NCBI RefSeq assembly: GCF_001908375.1 | Contig: NZ_CP017241.1 | Location: 2,979,001-3,043,000 of the forward strand | DNA length: 64,000 nt | Source: Rhizobium etli 8C-3 | Lineage (GTDB): Bacteria; Pseudomonadota; Alphaproteobacteria; Rhizobiales; Rhizobiaceae | Reading direction: 5' to 3' | Part shown: piece after piece, positions 9,190 to 19,228 of the stretch | Numbering within the stretch: position 1 is the first letter of the stretch | How the letters are laid out: every line of letters starts with the position of its first letter | The notes under the pieces: model-generated | What the model was told of the DNA's origin: nothing | Seen by the model: only the letters and a program-made list of their open reading frames with translations | Database searches by the model: none | Made by a program: the position numbers and the translations under genes

Positions 9190-9891
9190 CTAGGCGTCCT
9201 GCGGATTTGCGGGCAACTCCCAGTCGATGGGGACGCGGCCGTGAGACTGCAGGAAAGCGTTCGCCTTCGAAAAATGCCTGCATCCGAAAAAGCCGTTATG
9301 CGCCGACAGCGGCGACGGATGCGGCGCCTTGAGGACGAGATGACGGTAGGTATCGACGAAGGCTGCCTTTCGCTGCGCGTAGGAACCCCACAGCATGAAG
9401 ACGACGCACTCGCATTCCTCGTTGACCTTGCCGATCACTGCATCGGTGAAGCGCTCCCAGCCCTTGCCCTGATGCGAGGCGGCCTGCGCCTCCTCGACGG
9501 TCAGAACGCTGTTCAGCAACAGCACGCCCTGGCGGGCCCAATGCTCCAGGAAGCCATGGCGCGGCGGCTTGATGCCGAGATCGGTTTCCATCTCCTTGTA
9601 GATATTAACGAGCGACGGCGGAATGCGCACGCCCGGGCGAACGCTGAAGCAGAGCCCGTGCGCCTGTCCGAGGCCGTGATAGGGATCCTGGCCCAGAATG
9701 ATGACCTTCACCTTTGAAAGCGGGGTGAGATCAAGAGCGCGAAAATATTCCGACCCCCTGGGGAAGATACGCTTGCCGCTTCGCTTCTGCACCAGCAGGA
9801 AATCCCTGAGCTGCTGCATGTAGGGACTGGAAAACTCCGGCGCGAGTGCCGCCTTCCAGCTCTCTTCGAGCGCAATCATCTGTTCGCTCAT
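9190..9891 (-). CDS. ung: Uracil-DNA glycosylase (family 1)
   Basis: Removes uracil from DNA at the start of base-excision repair. The water-activating motif GQDPYHG and the minor-groove loop HPSPLS are both intact. The family-typical MLWGSYAQ and [10 protein letters not shown] segments are present. I chose the ATG at 9891, giving 233 residues, because AAGGGG lies eight bases upstream. An upstream GTG at 9909 would place the ribosome-binding site inside the gene. It is monocistronic or leads into the dioxygenase operon. Confidence 0.97.
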   Translation of the reverse strand: MSEQMIALEESWKAALAPEFSSPYMQQLRDFLLVQKRSGKRIFPRGSEYFRALDLTPLSKVKVIILGQDPYHGLGQAHGLCFSVRPGVRIPPSLVNIYKEMETDLGIKPPRHGFLEHWARQGVLLLNSVLTVEEAQAASHQGKGWERFTDAVIGKVNEECECVVFMLWGSYAQRKAAFVDTYRHLVLKAPHPSPLSAHNGFFGCRHFSKANAFLQSHGRVPIDWELPANPQDA

Positions 9892-10046
9892 CGGTCGTCC
9901 CCTTTCCACCGAAGGAGTGATAGATTTGCCCTGAAAAGGGAGGCGCGCAATATTTTAGTCACCTATCGCGGCCAAAATTTACGAAGTATCGTTAGACTGG
10001 TGATAATCGCGCAGGAAAGCAAGCGTCAGCAAAGGCTTAAACACGC

Positions 10047-11474
10047 ATGAAATTTGGAACCAGCGGCCTGCGCGGCCTTTCCGCCGATCTCAAAGGCAGG
10101 CCATCGACGGTCTACGCGACAGCCTTCGGGCAATATCTACTGGACAGCGGGCGCGCCCATGAAGGCGACCTGGTGATGGTCGGCCGCGACTTCCGTGATT
10201 CCAGCCCTGCGATTGCTCAGACATGTGCTCTGGCGCTGACCGGGCTTGGCTTCAGCGTGGCCAGCTGCGGCACCGTGCCGACCCCCGCGCTGGCATTTTA
10301 TGGATCCCGCAGTAAAGCCGCGAGCCTGATGATCACCGGCTCGCACATCCCGGCCGACCGCAACGGCATCAAGTTCTACCGGCCCGATGGCGAGATCGAC
10401 AAGGCGGACGAAGCGGCGATCTGCGATCTTGCAGTCAAGCTCGACCGCTCGCTGCCTGACGAGCCAATGGCGGGAAAAGCCAAGCTCGAGGACCGGTCGG
10501 GCGAATGCGTAAGAGCCTTCATGGCGCGCAATGCCGGCATTCTCTCCAAAAACGCCCTCTCCGGCCTGAGGATCGGCGTCTATCAGCATAGTACCGTTGC
10601 CCGCGACATGATGGTGCAGCTCTTGTCCAATTACGGCGCCGAAGCGATTGCGCTTGGACGATCGGAGACCTTCATACCGGTCGATACCGAAGCTGTTTCG
10701 TCCCAGACCATTGCACTTCTGAGGGATTGGGCCCAGTCGCTGGCACTTGATGCGCTCGTTTCGGCCGATGGCGACGGCGACCGGCCCCTGGTGACGGACG
10801 AAACCGGCGCTCCGCTGCGCGGCGACCTGCTGGGGCTGATCGCTGCGAATTTTCTGGATGCCGGGACCGTGATCACGCCTGTCACCTCCAACTCCGGAAT
10901 CGAAGCTGCCGGAGCCTTTGCCGTCACCCGCACGCGGGTCGGCTCACCCTACGTCATTGCCGGCATGCAGGAGGCGATCTTGGCGGGCAAGGATCGCGTG
11001 ATGGGCTTCGAGGCCAATGGCGGCCTGTTGACCGGTTCGGACTTCAGCATCAATGGCAGCACGCTTGAGGCACTGCCGACACGCGATTGCTTCTTGCCGA
11101 TACTTTCGGTCCTTTCGCTGGCAGCGGCGCAGAACAAGCCGCTATCGGCGATTGCCGCTTCCTACAATCTTCCGATGGCGGCGGCCGATCGGCTCGAGGA
11201 CTTCCCCGTCAAGACGAGCGCAAGATTGATGGCCTACCTGCGCGCCTCGCCGCAAAACCTGGCGGATTTCCTGGAGCCCGTTGGAAGACCCTCTTCGGCG
11301 AGCGACATCGACGGCTTGCGCGTCACGCTGGCCGACAGGCGCATCATCCACTTTCGCCCCTCGGGCAATGCGCCGGAGATGCGCTGCTACGTCGAAGCGC
11401 AAACCGAACATGCCGCAAGCCAGTTGCTTGAAGCCGGACTGAGCCGGATCAGGCAGTGGGCCGGACAGAACTGA
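10047..11474 (+). CDS. noeK: Phosphomannomutase (NoeK/ManB-type)
   Basis: Interconverts mannose-6-P and mannose-1-P, feeding GDP-mannose synthesis for surface polysaccharide. The 475-residue phosphohexomutase starts MKFGTSGLRGL. The phosphoserine loop reads TGSHIPADRNG, so the usual TASHNP is varied but the Ser-His core is kept. The metal loop ADGDGDRPL is intact, as is the C-terminal phosphate-binding RPSGNAPEMR. It is followed after 36 bases by the matching guanylyltransferase, so the two form an operon. The NoeK name comes from rhizobial homologues; phosphoglucomutase side activity is possible. Confidence 0.88.
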   Translation: MKFGTSGLRGLSADLKGRPSTVYATAFGQYLLDSGRAHEGDLVMVGRDFRDSSPAIAQTCALALTGLGFSVASCGTVPTPALAFYGSRSKAASLMITGSHIPADRNGIKFYRPDGEIDKADEAAICDLAVKLDRSLPDEPMAGKAKLEDRSGECVRAFMARNAGILSKNALSGLRIGVYQHSTVARDMMVQLLSNYGAEAIALGRSETFIPVDTEAVSSQTIALLRDWAQSLALDALVSADGDGDRPLVTDETGAPLRGDLLGLIAANFLDAGTVITPVTSNSGIEAAGAFAVTRTRVGSPYVIAGMQEAILAGKDRVMGFEANGGLLTGSDFSINGSTLEALPTRDCFLPILSVLSLAAAQNKPLSAIAASYNLPMAAADRLEDFPVKTSARLMAYLRASPQNLADFLEPVGRPSSASDIDGLRVTLADRRIIHFRPSGNAPEMRCYVEAQTEHAASQLLEAGLSRIRQWAGQN

Positions 11475-11510
11475 TTGAAGAAGACAGAAGATTTTGAGGA
11501 AACGCACCCG

Positions 11511-12938
11511 ATGATGCAAAAAATCGTTCCCGTGATCATGGCAGGAGGCAAGGGTACGCGGCTCTGGCCGTTGTCGCGCGCTGCAGCCCCCAAGCAGTTC
11601 ATTCAGTTCATCGGCGACAAGACGCTGTTTCAGGAAACGCTCGCCCGCGTTTCCGATCCGGCCCTTTACGAAGCACCGATTGTGCTGACCAATGAGGAAT
11701 TCCGCTTTCTCGTGGCCGAACAGGCCCGCGAACTCGGTCATACGCTAAAGGCAATCCTGCTGGAGCCGGTTGCCCGCAACACCGCACCCGCCGTTGCCGC
11801 CGCTGCCACCCTCGTCGCCGACCTTTTCGGCAAGGACGTGATCATGCACGTCCTTGGCTCGGACTATGAGATCGTCGCCGACCAAAGCTATTTCGACAGC
11901 GTCCGCACCGCGCGCGAAACGGCCGCCAGCGGCAAGCTCGTCACCTTCGGCATCCAGCCGAGGGAACCGGCAACCGGCTACGGCTATATCGAAGGCGGCG
12001 AGAACCTTTCGACAGGCGCACAGACCGTGATGCGCTTCATCGAAAAGCCGCCTTTGGACAAGGCAAAGGATATGGTGGCTGCCGGCGGCTTCTACTGGAA
12101 TTCCGGCATGTTCATGTTCCAGGTGGGAGCGCTTCTTGCGGAAATGCGCAACTATGCGCCCGATGTCGTCGCCGCTGCCGGTGACGCCGTCGCAAGGGCC
12201 TCGCGCGATCTCGACTTCACCCGTCTGGACGCCCAATCCTTTGCCAAGGCTCCCAGCATCTCGATCGACTATGCGATCATGGAAAAGACGGCCAATGCCG
12301 CAGTCGTGCCCTCGCCCTTCAAATGGTCGGATCTCGGCAGCTGGGATTCGGTCTGGAAAACCGGGACGCGCGACCCGAACGGCAACGTCTCCACCGCCAA
12401 CACGACGCTTGTCAACAGCCGCAACTCGCTGGTGATGAGCCACGGCGTGCATCTTGCCGTCCAGGGGATGGACGATGTCGCGGTGATCGCCAGTGAGGAT
12501 GCGGTCTACGTCGGCAAGCTGCAGGACAGCCAGAGCGTCGGCGATCTCGTCAAGACGCTCGCAGCCTTTCCCGCGACCTTCAAGCTGACGGAGACCCATC
12601 CGACCTCGTACCGGCCGTGGGGCGGCTATACCTCGATCTTCAACGGCGACCGTTTCCAGGTGAAGCGCATCTTCGTCACACCCGGCAAGAAGCTCTCGCT
12701 GCAGAAGCATCACCACCGCTCGGAGCATTGGATCGTCGTCAAGGGCACGGCCGAGGTGACGATCGGCGAGAATGTGCAGATGCTGCGGGAAAACGAGTCC
12801 GTCTATATCCCGCTCGGCGAGGTGCACCGCCTTTCAAACCCGGGCAAGATCTTGCTCGAACTGATCGAAGTGCAGACCGGCTCCTACCTCGGCGAGGACG
12901 ATATCATCCGCATCGTCGACGAGTTCGGGCGCAGCTGA
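11511..12938 (+). CDS. noeJ: Mannose-1-phosphate guanylyltransferase / mannose-6-phosphate isomerase (NoeJ/ManC-type)
   Basis: Bifunctional cytoplasmic enzyme making GDP-mannose. The N-terminal nucleotidyltransferase has the signature VIMAGGKGTRLWPLSR and the sugar-binding FVEKP-like FIEKPPLDKA. The C-terminal cupin (about 360-475) contains the type II phosphomannose isomerase metal motif in QKHHHRSEHWIVVKGTA. GAGGA lies nine bases before ATG 11511, giving 475 residues. A TTG at 11475, which abuts the stop of the previous gene, is less likely. It forms an operon with the phosphomannomutase and ends at a hairpin terminator. Confidence 0.93.
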   Translation: MMQKIVPVIMAGGKGTRLWPLSRAAAPKQFIQFIGDKTLFQETLARVSDPALYEAPIVLTNEEFRFLVAEQARELGHTLKAILLEPVARNTAPAVAAAATLVADLFGKDVIMHVLGSDYEIVADQSYFDSVRTARETAASGKLVTFGIQPREPATGYGYIEGGENLSTGAQTVMRFIEKPPLDKAKDMVAAGGFYWNSGMFMFQVGALLAEMRNYAPDVVAAAGDAVARASRDLDFTRLDAQSFAKAPSISIDYAIMEKTANAAVVPSPFKWSDLGSWDSVWKTGTRDPNGNVSTANTTLVNSRNSLVMSHGVHLAVQGMDDVAVIASEDAVYVGKLQDSQSVGDLVKTLAAFPATFKLTETHPTSYRPWGGYTSIFNGDRFQVKRIFVTPGKKLSLQKHHHRSEHWIVVKGTAEVTIGENVQMLRENESVYIPLGEVHRLSNPGKILLELIEVQTGSYLGEDDIIRIVDEFGRS

Positions 12939-12979
12939 CAACCGGGCCTGTCTTGAATTTATGACGGTGCGCCTGTAAC

Positions 12980-13018
12980 ACGATCGCGTTTTGCCGCCGG
13001 CAGGCCGCGGTCGTTTTT
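12980..13018 (+). terminator. Terminator between noeJ and the UDP-glucose dehydrogenase gene
   Basis: ACGATCGCG (12980-12988) pairs with CGCGGTCGT (13006-13014) with one wobble, around a GC-rich inner hairpin. Five T residues follow (13014-13018). It separates the GDP-mannose pair from the next operon. Confidence 0.75.
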
Positions 13019-13033
13019 GATGAAGGTTATCCC

Positions 13034-14344
13034 ATGCGCATTGTCATGATTGGTTCTGGCTACGTCGGTCTCGTCTCGGGCGCCTGCCTTGCGGATTTCG
13101 GCCACCACATTACCTGCGTCGACAAGTCCGAAGCCAAGATCGACGCCCTTGAGCGCGGCGAAGTGCCGATCTTCGAGCCTGGCCTCGATGCCATCATCGA
13201 GCACAACCGCAGCGCCGGGCGCCTGGATTTCTCCAAGGATCTCGCTGCACCGGTCGCAGACGCCGATGTCGTCTTCATTGCGGTCGGCACGCCGTCGCGC
13301 CGCGGCGACGGCCATGCCGACCTGAGCTATGTTTATGCCGCCGCGCGCGAGATCGCCGCAGCCGTCAGCGGCTTCACGGTGGTCGTCACGAAGTCCACCG
13401 TTCCCGTCGGCACCGGCGACGAGATCGAGCGCATCTTCCGCGAAGAGTTCCCCGGCAAGGACATCGCCGTCGTCTCCAACCCGGAATTCCTGCGCGAAGG
13501 TGCTGCCATCACCGACTTCAAGCGTCCCGACCGCATCGTCATCGGCACCGAAGACCCGCGCGCGACGGAGGTCATGCGCGAAGTCTACCGGCCGCTCTAC
13601 CTCAACGAGGCACCGCTTTATTTCTGCGAGCGCCGCACGTCGGAATTGATCAAGTACGCCGCGAATGCCTTCCTTGCCATGAAGATTACCTTCATCAACG
13701 AGATCGCCGACCTTTGCGAGCAGATCGGTGCGGATGTGCAGAAGGTTGCCAAGGGCATCGGCATGGACAAGCGCATCGGCGACAAGTTCCTGCATGCAGG
13801 CCCCGGCTACGGCGGATCGTGCTTTCCGAAAGATACGCTGGCGCTCGTCAAGACCGCGCAGGACTATGACAGCCCGATGCGCCTCATTGAAACGACGGTT
13901 GCCATCAACGACAACCGCAAGCGCGCCATGGGCCGCAAGGTGATCGCCGCCTGCGGCGGCAGCGTGCGCGGCAAGAAGGTCGCCGTCCTCGGCCTGACCT
14001 TCAAGCCGAACACCGACGACATGCGCGATGCGCCCTCGATCACCATCATCCAGGCCTTGCTCGACGGCGGCGCCACGGTTTGCGCCTATGACCCGGAAGG
14101 CATGGAAGCGGCCAAGGAAATGCTTGCGCCGGTGACATACGGCAACGACCCTTACGAGATTGCCGAAGGCGCCGATGCCATCGTGCTCGTTACCGAATGG
14201 GACGAGTTCCGCGCGCTCGACTTCAAGCGCCTGAAGACCACGATGAAGAACCCGGTCGTCGTCGACCTGCGCAATATCTATCCCGTCGCCGAAATCACGC
14301 GCCACGGCTTCAGCCACTTTGCCGTCGGCAAGAAGACCGAGTAG
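13034..14344 (+). CDS. rkpK: UDP-glucose 6-dehydrogenase
   Basis: Oxidises UDP-glucose to UDP-glucuronate with NAD+, supplying uronic acid precursors for capsule, LPS and EPS. The 436-residue protein has an N-terminal Rossmann loop GSGYVGLVSG, a central domain with YAANAFLAMKITFINE, the catalytic Cys in GPGYGGSCFPKDT, and a C-terminal UDP-binding domain with GLTFKPNTDDMRDAPS. GAAGG precedes the ATG. It is followed after nine bases by the epimerase gene, the same rkpK-lpsL pairing known in Sinorhizobium. Confidence 0.95.
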   Translation: MRIVMIGSGYVGLVSGACLADFGHHITCVDKSEAKIDALERGEVPIFEPGLDAIIEHNRSAGRLDFSKDLAAPVADADVVFIAVGTPSRRGDGHADLSYVYAAAREIAAAVSGFTVVVTKSTVPVGTGDEIERIFREEFPGKDIAVVSNPEFLREGAAITDFKRPDRIVIGTEDPRATEVMREVYRPLYLNEAPLYFCERRTSELIKYAANAFLAMKITFINEIADLCEQIGADVQKVAKGIGMDKRIGDKFLHAGPGYGGSCFPKDTLALVKTAQDYDSPMRLIETTVAINDNRKRAMGRKVIAACGGSVRGKKVAVLGLTFKPNTDDMRDAPSITIIQALLDGGATVCAYDPEGMEAAKEMLAPVTYGNDPYEIAEGADAIVLVTEWDEFRALDFKRLKTTMKNPVVVDLRNIYPVAEITRHGFSHFAVGKKTE

Positions 14345-14353
14345 AGATAGAAA

Positions 14354-15370
14354 ATGCACTACTTCATAACAGGCACCGCAGGCTTCATCGGCTTTCATCT
14401 CGCGCGGCGCTTGTTGCAGGATGGGCATCGGGTTACCGGTTTCGACGGCCTGACGCCCTATTACAACGTCAAGCTCAAGCATATGCGGCACGCGGCCCTG
14501 GCGCAGTTTCCGGCCTTCAAGCCGGCGATCGCCATGCTTGAAGATCAAAAGGCGCTAGAAGATGCCGCCGGCAAGGCAAAGCCGGACATCCTGATCCATC
14601 TGGCGGCCCAGGCCGGCGTCCGCTACAGTCTTGAAAACCCGCGCGCCTATCTGAGCTCGAACGTCGAAGGCTCGTGGAACATTCTGGAAATTGCCGAGCG
14701 CCACAAGGTGCAGCATCTGATGCTGGCCTCGACCTCCTCGATCTATGGCGCCAACCCCTCCGTTCCCTTCCATGAGACTGACAGGGCCGACGAGCCCCTG
14801 ACGGTCTATGCCGCGACAAAGAAGTCGATGGAGCTGATGGCGCACAGCCATGCGCATCTCCACAAGCTGCCGACCACCGCCTTCCGCTTCTTCACCGTCT
14901 ACGGACCCTGGGGCCGCCCGGACATGGCGCTCTTCAAGTTCGTAAAGAGCATGCTGGAAAACCAGCCGATCGAAATCTATGGCGAAGGCAAGATGAGCCG
15001 CGATTTCACCTATATCGACGATCTTGTCGAGGCGATCGTGCGGCTTTCGGCGATTATACCTTCGGAAGAAAACCGCATCGCCGACGACAGGATCGAGACG
15101 CTGTCTCGCCAGGCGCCGTTCCGCGTCGTCAATATCGGCGGCGGCCAGCCTGTCAGCCTGATGGACTTCGTGGAGACCGTGGAACAAGCGCTCGGCAAGC
15201 CGGCGCAGCGCAAGATGCTGCCGATGCAGAAGGGCGACGTGCCGCGCACCTTCGCAAGCCCGGACCTGCTTGCCGCCCTGACGGGTTACAAGCCCGATAC
15301 GAAGCTTGAAACCGGCGTCAGCGCCTTTGTCGAATGGTATCTGGAAGCCCGCCGGGAACTGGAGCCGTGA
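14354..15370 (+). CDS. lpsL: UDP-glucuronate 4-epimerase (LpsL-type NAD-dependent epimerase)
   Basis: Converts UDP-glucuronate to UDP-galacturonate, a sugar of rhizobial LPS core and lipid A. The 338-residue extended SDR has the NAD loop [11 protein letters not shown] at residues 7-17. The catalytic Thr/Ser region is ASTSSIYG, the YxxxK pair lies in VYAATKKSM, and [13 protein letters not shown] is a family hallmark. It is co-transcribed with the UDP-glucose dehydrogenase that makes its substrate. Its last 53 bases overlap, in antisense, the 3' end of the gene at 15318-17165. Confidence 0.92.
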   Translation: MHYFITGTAGFIGFHLARRLLQDGHRVTGFDGLTPYYNVKLKHMRHAALAQFPAFKPAIAMLEDQKALEDAAGKAKPDILIHLAAQAGVRYSLENPRAYLSSNVEGSWNILEIAERHKVQHLMLASTSSIYGANPSVPFHETDRADEPLTVYAATKKSMELMAHSHAHLHKLPTTAFRFFTVYGPWGRPDMALFKFVKSMLENQPIEIYGEGKMSRDFTYIDDLVEAIVRLSAIIPSEENRIADDRIETLSRQAPFRVVNIGGGQPVSLMDFVETVEQALGKPAQRKMLPMQKGDVPRTFASPDLLAALTGYKPDTKLETGVSAFVEWYLEARRELEP

Positions 15371-17165
15371 CCGCAAGCACCCGCCTGCCCGCGTCTTTTT
15401 CGGCCGGGGGCCGGCCGGGCGGACAAATGAGCTTGCCGATCTCGGCAGCCGGCATGGGATAGCCGAGTGCGTATCCCTGCAGCATGTCGCAGCCGAGTTG
15501 CGTCAACGTTTCGGCATGGCCCTCCGTTTCAACACCTTCAGCGATTACGCTCACATCGAGAGCCTTGGCGATGTCGATGATGGAGCTGACGACACTGCGT
15601 TGCTCCTTGGATTCGACGATGTCAGTCACCAGTTGCCGGTCGAGCTTCAGGCGTTTTGGACGCAGCTTTGCCAGCCCGATCAACGAGGCGTGCCCGGAAC
15701 CAAAATCATCGATCTCGATATCGATGCCCATCTGTTTGATCTGATCGATGTTGCTCAGCAGCTTGTCGTCTGGATCGTCGAGAAAGATCGTCTCCACCAG
15801 TTCGAAACAGAATTCGCCCGGAGGAACCTGAAGCGCCCGCAGGCTGTCGAGCAGGGCCGGATCGAACAGGCGCGCGCTCGAAATATTGACCGCTATGCGC
15901 GGAACGGCGGCACCGCGATCCAGCCAATGCCGGCAATCCTCAAGTGCCATCTTCAGAATTGCCGCGTCGATATCGGCCGAAAGCCCGTTGTCATCCGCAG
16001 CCTTCAGGAAGACGGGCGGCGACAGCACGCCCTTTTCTGGATGAATCCAGCGGGCAAGCGCTTCGAGGCCGCAGATCGCCCGCGTCTTGGCGTCGAACTG
16101 CACTTGGTAGTAAGGAACGATCTCTCCCCGCTCGAGCCCGCGCTTCAGCTCTTCGGCGAGACGCCGCTTGCTGAGCAGGTCGTCCCGCAACTGCCTGGTA
16201 AAGAATTCGATGCGGTTGACGCCAAGTTTCTTGGCCTGATAGAGGGCAAGATCGGACTCGGTAAACAGATTGCGCGTCCGCCGGCCGGCACTCCATGAGA
16301 TCCCGATCGACGTGCCGGATTGCAGCAATTCCTGACCGAAGCGGATCTTCCTTCGCAGCCGCTGCTGGACATCCGCAGCAATGCGCGTGAGCGCTTCGAT
16401 GCCTGCGAAATTCCAGAGCAGAATGACGAATTCATCGCCGCCGACACGCGCCACGAGGCTGTTCTTTGGAACGGCGGCCGTCATCCGCAGCGCTGCAGCA
16501 CGTAGAACGGCGTCGCCTGCGGCGTGGCCATAGCTATCGTTGATCTGCTTGAACTGGTCGAGACCAAGGTGAAGGATCGCAAGCATCGAGATCGACTTGT
16601 CGGCATGCAGTTCGACAAGCCGCCTGTCGAAGAGGCGGCGGTTGGGCAGTCCGGTCAGATAGTCATGCTCGGCGGCATACTCGATCCGGGCGTTGCTTTC
16701 CTCAAGCGCCCTTGCCCGCGCTTCGGCGACCTGGCGCTGACGCTTCAGCTCCGCATTCAGCATGACATCGGCCGTGACGTCCCACTCGGCGCCGATGAAG
16801 GAGGGAGCACCCTCCTCGCTGACGTAGAAATGCGCCCGCGAGCGCAAATGGCGGATTTCGCCGTTCGGCAGGACGATACGGAACTGGGAATCATAGGCGC
16901 CACGCCTTGCGATCGCCTCGTCGAATTCCTGTGCTGCGCGTTGCCGGTCTTCGTGATGAACAGCGTCAAACCAAAACGACGTGGGAAGGACGCGCATGGT
17001 CTCGCCCGTTTGATAGAGCCGGTGCATCTGCGCATCCCAGAGGATCTGGTTGGTGCGCACATCATGCTCCCAAACGCCGATCTGCGACGCATCGAGTGCA
17101 AGCTCGAGGCGCCTTAACAGATCTTGGAATTCCTGTTCCGACCGCGTCGGTGTCCTTTTCGGCAA
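15318..17165 (-). CDS. PAS-GGDEF-EAL protein, probable c-di-GMP phosphodiesterase with degenerate cyclase domain
   Basis: 615 residues: a PAS domain (about 15-135), a coiled linker (138-165), GGDEF (about 166-325) and EAL (about 335-580). No membrane segment is seen. The GGDEF signature itself is intact (242-246). However, the upstream metal-binding motif normally read DLDxFK is GLDQFK here (Gly201 in place of the first Asp), which should weaken Mg2+ binding and cyclase activity. In the EAL domain the key residues are all visible: EAL 368-370, Asn in VNISS, Glu in ELVET, DDFG, Lys in LKLDR, EGVET and LQGY. Phosphodiesterase activity is therefore the better prediction. It may tune exopolysaccharide or motility. 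Confidence 0.9.
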   Translation of the reverse strand: MPKRTPTRSEQEFQDLLRRLELALDASQIGVWEHDVRTNQILWDAQMHRLYQTGETMRVLPTSFWFDAVHHEDRQRAAQEFDEAIARRGAYDSQFRIVLPNGEIRHLRSRAHFYVSEEGAPSFIGAEWDVTADVMLNAELKRQRQVAEARARALEESNARIEYAAEHDYLTGLPNRRLFDRRLVELHADKSISMLAILHLGLDQFKQINDSYGHAAGDAVLRAAALRMTAAVPKNSLVARVGGDEFVILLWNFAGIEALTRIAADVQQRLRRKIRFGQELLQSGTSIGISWSAGRRTRNLFTESDLALYQAKKLGVNRIEFFTRQLRDDLLSKRRLAEELKRGLERGEIVPYYQVQFDAKTRAICGLEALARWIHPEKGVLSPPVFLKAADDNGLSADIDAAILKMALEDCRHWLDRGAAVPRIAVNISSARLFDPALLDSLRALQVPPGEFCFELVETIFLDDPDDKLLSNIDQIKQMGIDIEIDDFGSGHASLIGLAKLRPKRLKLDRQLVTDIVESKEQRSVVSSIIDIAKALDVSVIAEGVETEGHAETLTQLGCDMLQGYALGYPMPAAEIGKLICPPGRPPAEKDAGRRVLAVTAPVPGGLPDTIRQRR

Positions 17166-17293
17166 TTCGGTGTCTCAGACTTAAGCAGATGCGAGAAACT
17201 ATAATACCGTCTCAAGCAGACATTAACGAAGCCTTTTGGATTGCCGAACTGGCTATTGGGTGAACCTTTCCTTACTCCCGCCGAACTATTCAT

Positions 17294-19078
17294 CTAGTGG
17301 TTGTGACGCGGCGGAAGCTTTGCAATCTTACGGAAGTCTGCCGCCCCTTCGAGCACAGCCCCTTCCGAAAGCTGACTGACCGAGCGGCGGTAGATGCGCT
17401 GCCATGGCGTCGCGTCCGGCGGCACGGGCGGGACACCTTTGGCTTTTCGGCGTTCGATCTCGGCGTCATCGACCAGCATGTCGCAGCGCCCCAGATTGAA
17501 ATCGATGCGGATGATGTCACCGGTGCGAAGCCAGGCAAGACCGCCGCCGGCGGCACTTTCGGGCGAGGCATTGAGGATTGAAGGACTGTCGGCAGTACCG
17601 GACTGGCGGCCATCGCCGATCGTCGGCAGGCTGTTGATGCCGCGTTTCAAGAGGTGGTCGGGCGGTTGCATATTGACGACTTCGGCTGAACCCGGCCAAC
17701 CGATCGGCCCTGCCCCACGGATGACGAGGATGGTGTTTTCGTCGATATTCAACGACGGATCATTGATGCGCTTGTGATAATCTTCCGAACCGTCGAAGAC
17801 GGTCGCCTTGCCCTCGAATATGCCTTCGCGCCCCGGCTCCTGCAGGTAGCGCCGGCGGAAATCGTCCGAGACCACGCTCATCTTCATGATCGCGAAATCG
17901 AAGAGATTGCCCTTGAGCACGAGGAAGCCCGCCCGTTCCTTGAGAGGTTCGGAAAACGGCCGGATGACCTCGCGGTCGCTTGCCTGCCTGCCTTTCAGGT
18001 TTTCGGCCAAGGTCTTGCCGGTGACGGTCCGACAGTTGCCGTCGAGCTTACCGGCCTTGAGCAGTTCCCACATGACCGCAGGCGTGCCGCCTGCCCTGTG
18101 ATAGCGCTCGCCGAGATAGGCGCCGGCCGGCTGGACGTTGGCAAGCAGCGGGATGTCGAAGCCATGGACCTGCCAGTCGTCGGGATGAAGTTCGACACCG
18201 GCATGTTTCGCCATGGCCGCCAGATGCGGCTGCGCATTGGTCGAACCGCCGATTGCCGAATTGGTGCGGATGGCGTTGAGGAAAGCCTCGCGCGTCAGGA
18301 TGTCCGACGGCTTCAGGTCTTCGAACACGATTTCGACGGCACGCCGCCCGGTGCGGTAGGCCATCTGGCCGCGCTCGCGGTAAGCCGCGGGAATGGCGCC
18401 ACAACCCGTCAGCGACAGGCCGAGTGCTTCGGCAAGCGCATTCATCGTCGAAGCGGTGCCCATCGTATTGCAGTGGCCGATGGAGGGTGCGGAATCGAGC
18501 GCGGCCTGAAGGAATTCTTCCCGGTCGATTTCGCCGGCACCGTATTTGCGCCGCATGCGCCAGATCACGGTTCCCGATCCGGCCAGTTCGCCCTCGTGCC
18601 ATCCGTCAAGCATCGGTCCGCCTGAAAGTACAATGGCGGGAATATCGACGGTGGAAGCCGCCATGATCGCCGAAGGCGTGGTCTTGTCGCAGCCGGTCGT
18701 CAGCACGACGCCATCGAGCGGATAGCCGTAGAGAATTTCCACGAGCCCGAGATAGGCGAGATTGCGGTCGAGTGCGGCCGTCGGACGCTTGCAGTTTTCG
18801 AAGATCGGATGCGTCGGGAACTCGATCGGAATGCCGCCCGCATCGCGGATACCGTCGCGCACCCGCTTGGCAAGTTCGACGTGCACCCTGTTGCAGGGCG
18901 TAAGATCGCTGCCGCTCTGGGCGATCCCGATGATCGGCTTGCCGCAGCGCAACTCTTCCGGTGTGATGCCGTAATTCATGAAGCGCTCCAGATAGAGCGC
19001 TGTCATGTCTATATGGTCGGGATTATCGAACCAGTCCTGCGAACGCAGGCGGCGCTTCGGCGGCTTGTCGTCGTTCAT
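17294..19078 (-). CDS. Sugar-acid dehydratase of the IlvD/EDD family, probably D-xylonate dehydratase
   Basis: Fe-S dehydratase that turns a pentonate into the 2-keto-3-deoxy acid. The 594-residue protein has the three conserved cysteines at Cys62 ([10 protein letters not shown]), Cys130 ([10 protein letters not shown]) and Cys203 ([11 protein letters not shown]). The Ser-rich catalytic loop is [11 protein letters not shown]. The N-terminal stretch [22 protein letters not shown] and the terminal PRHNH closely match my memory of Caulobacter XylD, which favours xylonate over arabinonate or dihydroxy-acid substrates. AGGAAAG precedes the ATG. No other xylose-pathway gene is adjacent, so the substrate remains inferred. 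Confidence 0.85.
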   Translation of the reverse strand: MNDDKPPKRRLRSQDWFDNPDHIDMTALYLERFMNYGITPEELRCGKPIIGIAQSGSDLTPCNRVHVELAKRVRDGIRDAGGIPIEFPTHPIFENCKRPTAALDRNLAYLGLVEILYGYPLDGVVLTTGCDKTTPSAIMAASTVDIPAIVLSGGPMLDGWHEGELAGSGTVIWRMRRKYGAGEIDREEFLQAALDSAPSIGHCNTMGTASTMNALAEALGLSLTGCGAIPAAYRERGQMAYRTGRRAVEIVFEDLKPSDILTREAFLNAIRTNSAIGGSTNAQPHLAAMAKHAGVELHPDDWQVHGFDIPLLANVQPAGAYLGERYHRAGGTPAVMWELLKAGKLDGNCRTVTGKTLAENLKGRQASDREVIRPFSEPLKERAGFLVLKGNLFDFAIMKMSVVSDDFRRRYLQEPGREGIFEGKATVFDGSEDYHKRINDPSLNIDENTILVIRGAGPIGWPGSAEVVNMQPPDHLLKRGINSLPTIGDGRQSGTADSPSILNASPESAAGGGLAWLRTGDIIRIDFNLGRCDMLVDDAEIERRKAKGVPPVPPDATPWQRIYRRSVSQLSEGAVLEGAADFRKIAKLPPRHNH

Positions 19079-19174
19079 TCTTTCCTCCAGAACGGACAGT
19101 CGGCATATCTTTCCGAACGGCTCCGTCCATTAGATGTACGTTCATCAAGACATAAACCTGCGACGCCTCCATGC

Positions 19175-19205
19175 AAATAAAAAAGGCGGGACTGGATGTC
19201 CCGCC
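19175..19205 (-). terminator. Rho-independent terminator of the RND efflux operon
   Basis: Read on the minus strand, perfect 8-bp arms (19198-19205 and 19185-19192, GGCGGGAC type) with a 5-base loop are followed by TTTTTTATTT. It lies 23 bases after the stop of the permease gene. This is the clearest intrinsic terminator in the window. Confidence 0.9.
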
Positions 19206-19228
19206 TGCCGATTTGATGATGTTGCCGC

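Noticed and set aside
10047..12938. Nodulation-factor role for the noeK/noeJ-like genes
   Set aside because: The names come from homologues. No nod genes or nod-box-like sequence are nearby, and the context fits general GDP-mannose supply.
12959..14548. Long minus-strand open frame antisense to the UDP-glucose dehydrogenase gene
   Set aside because: A shadow of a GC-rich gene with strong third-position bias. It has no family resemblance, and the opposite strand encodes a clear, complete enzyme.
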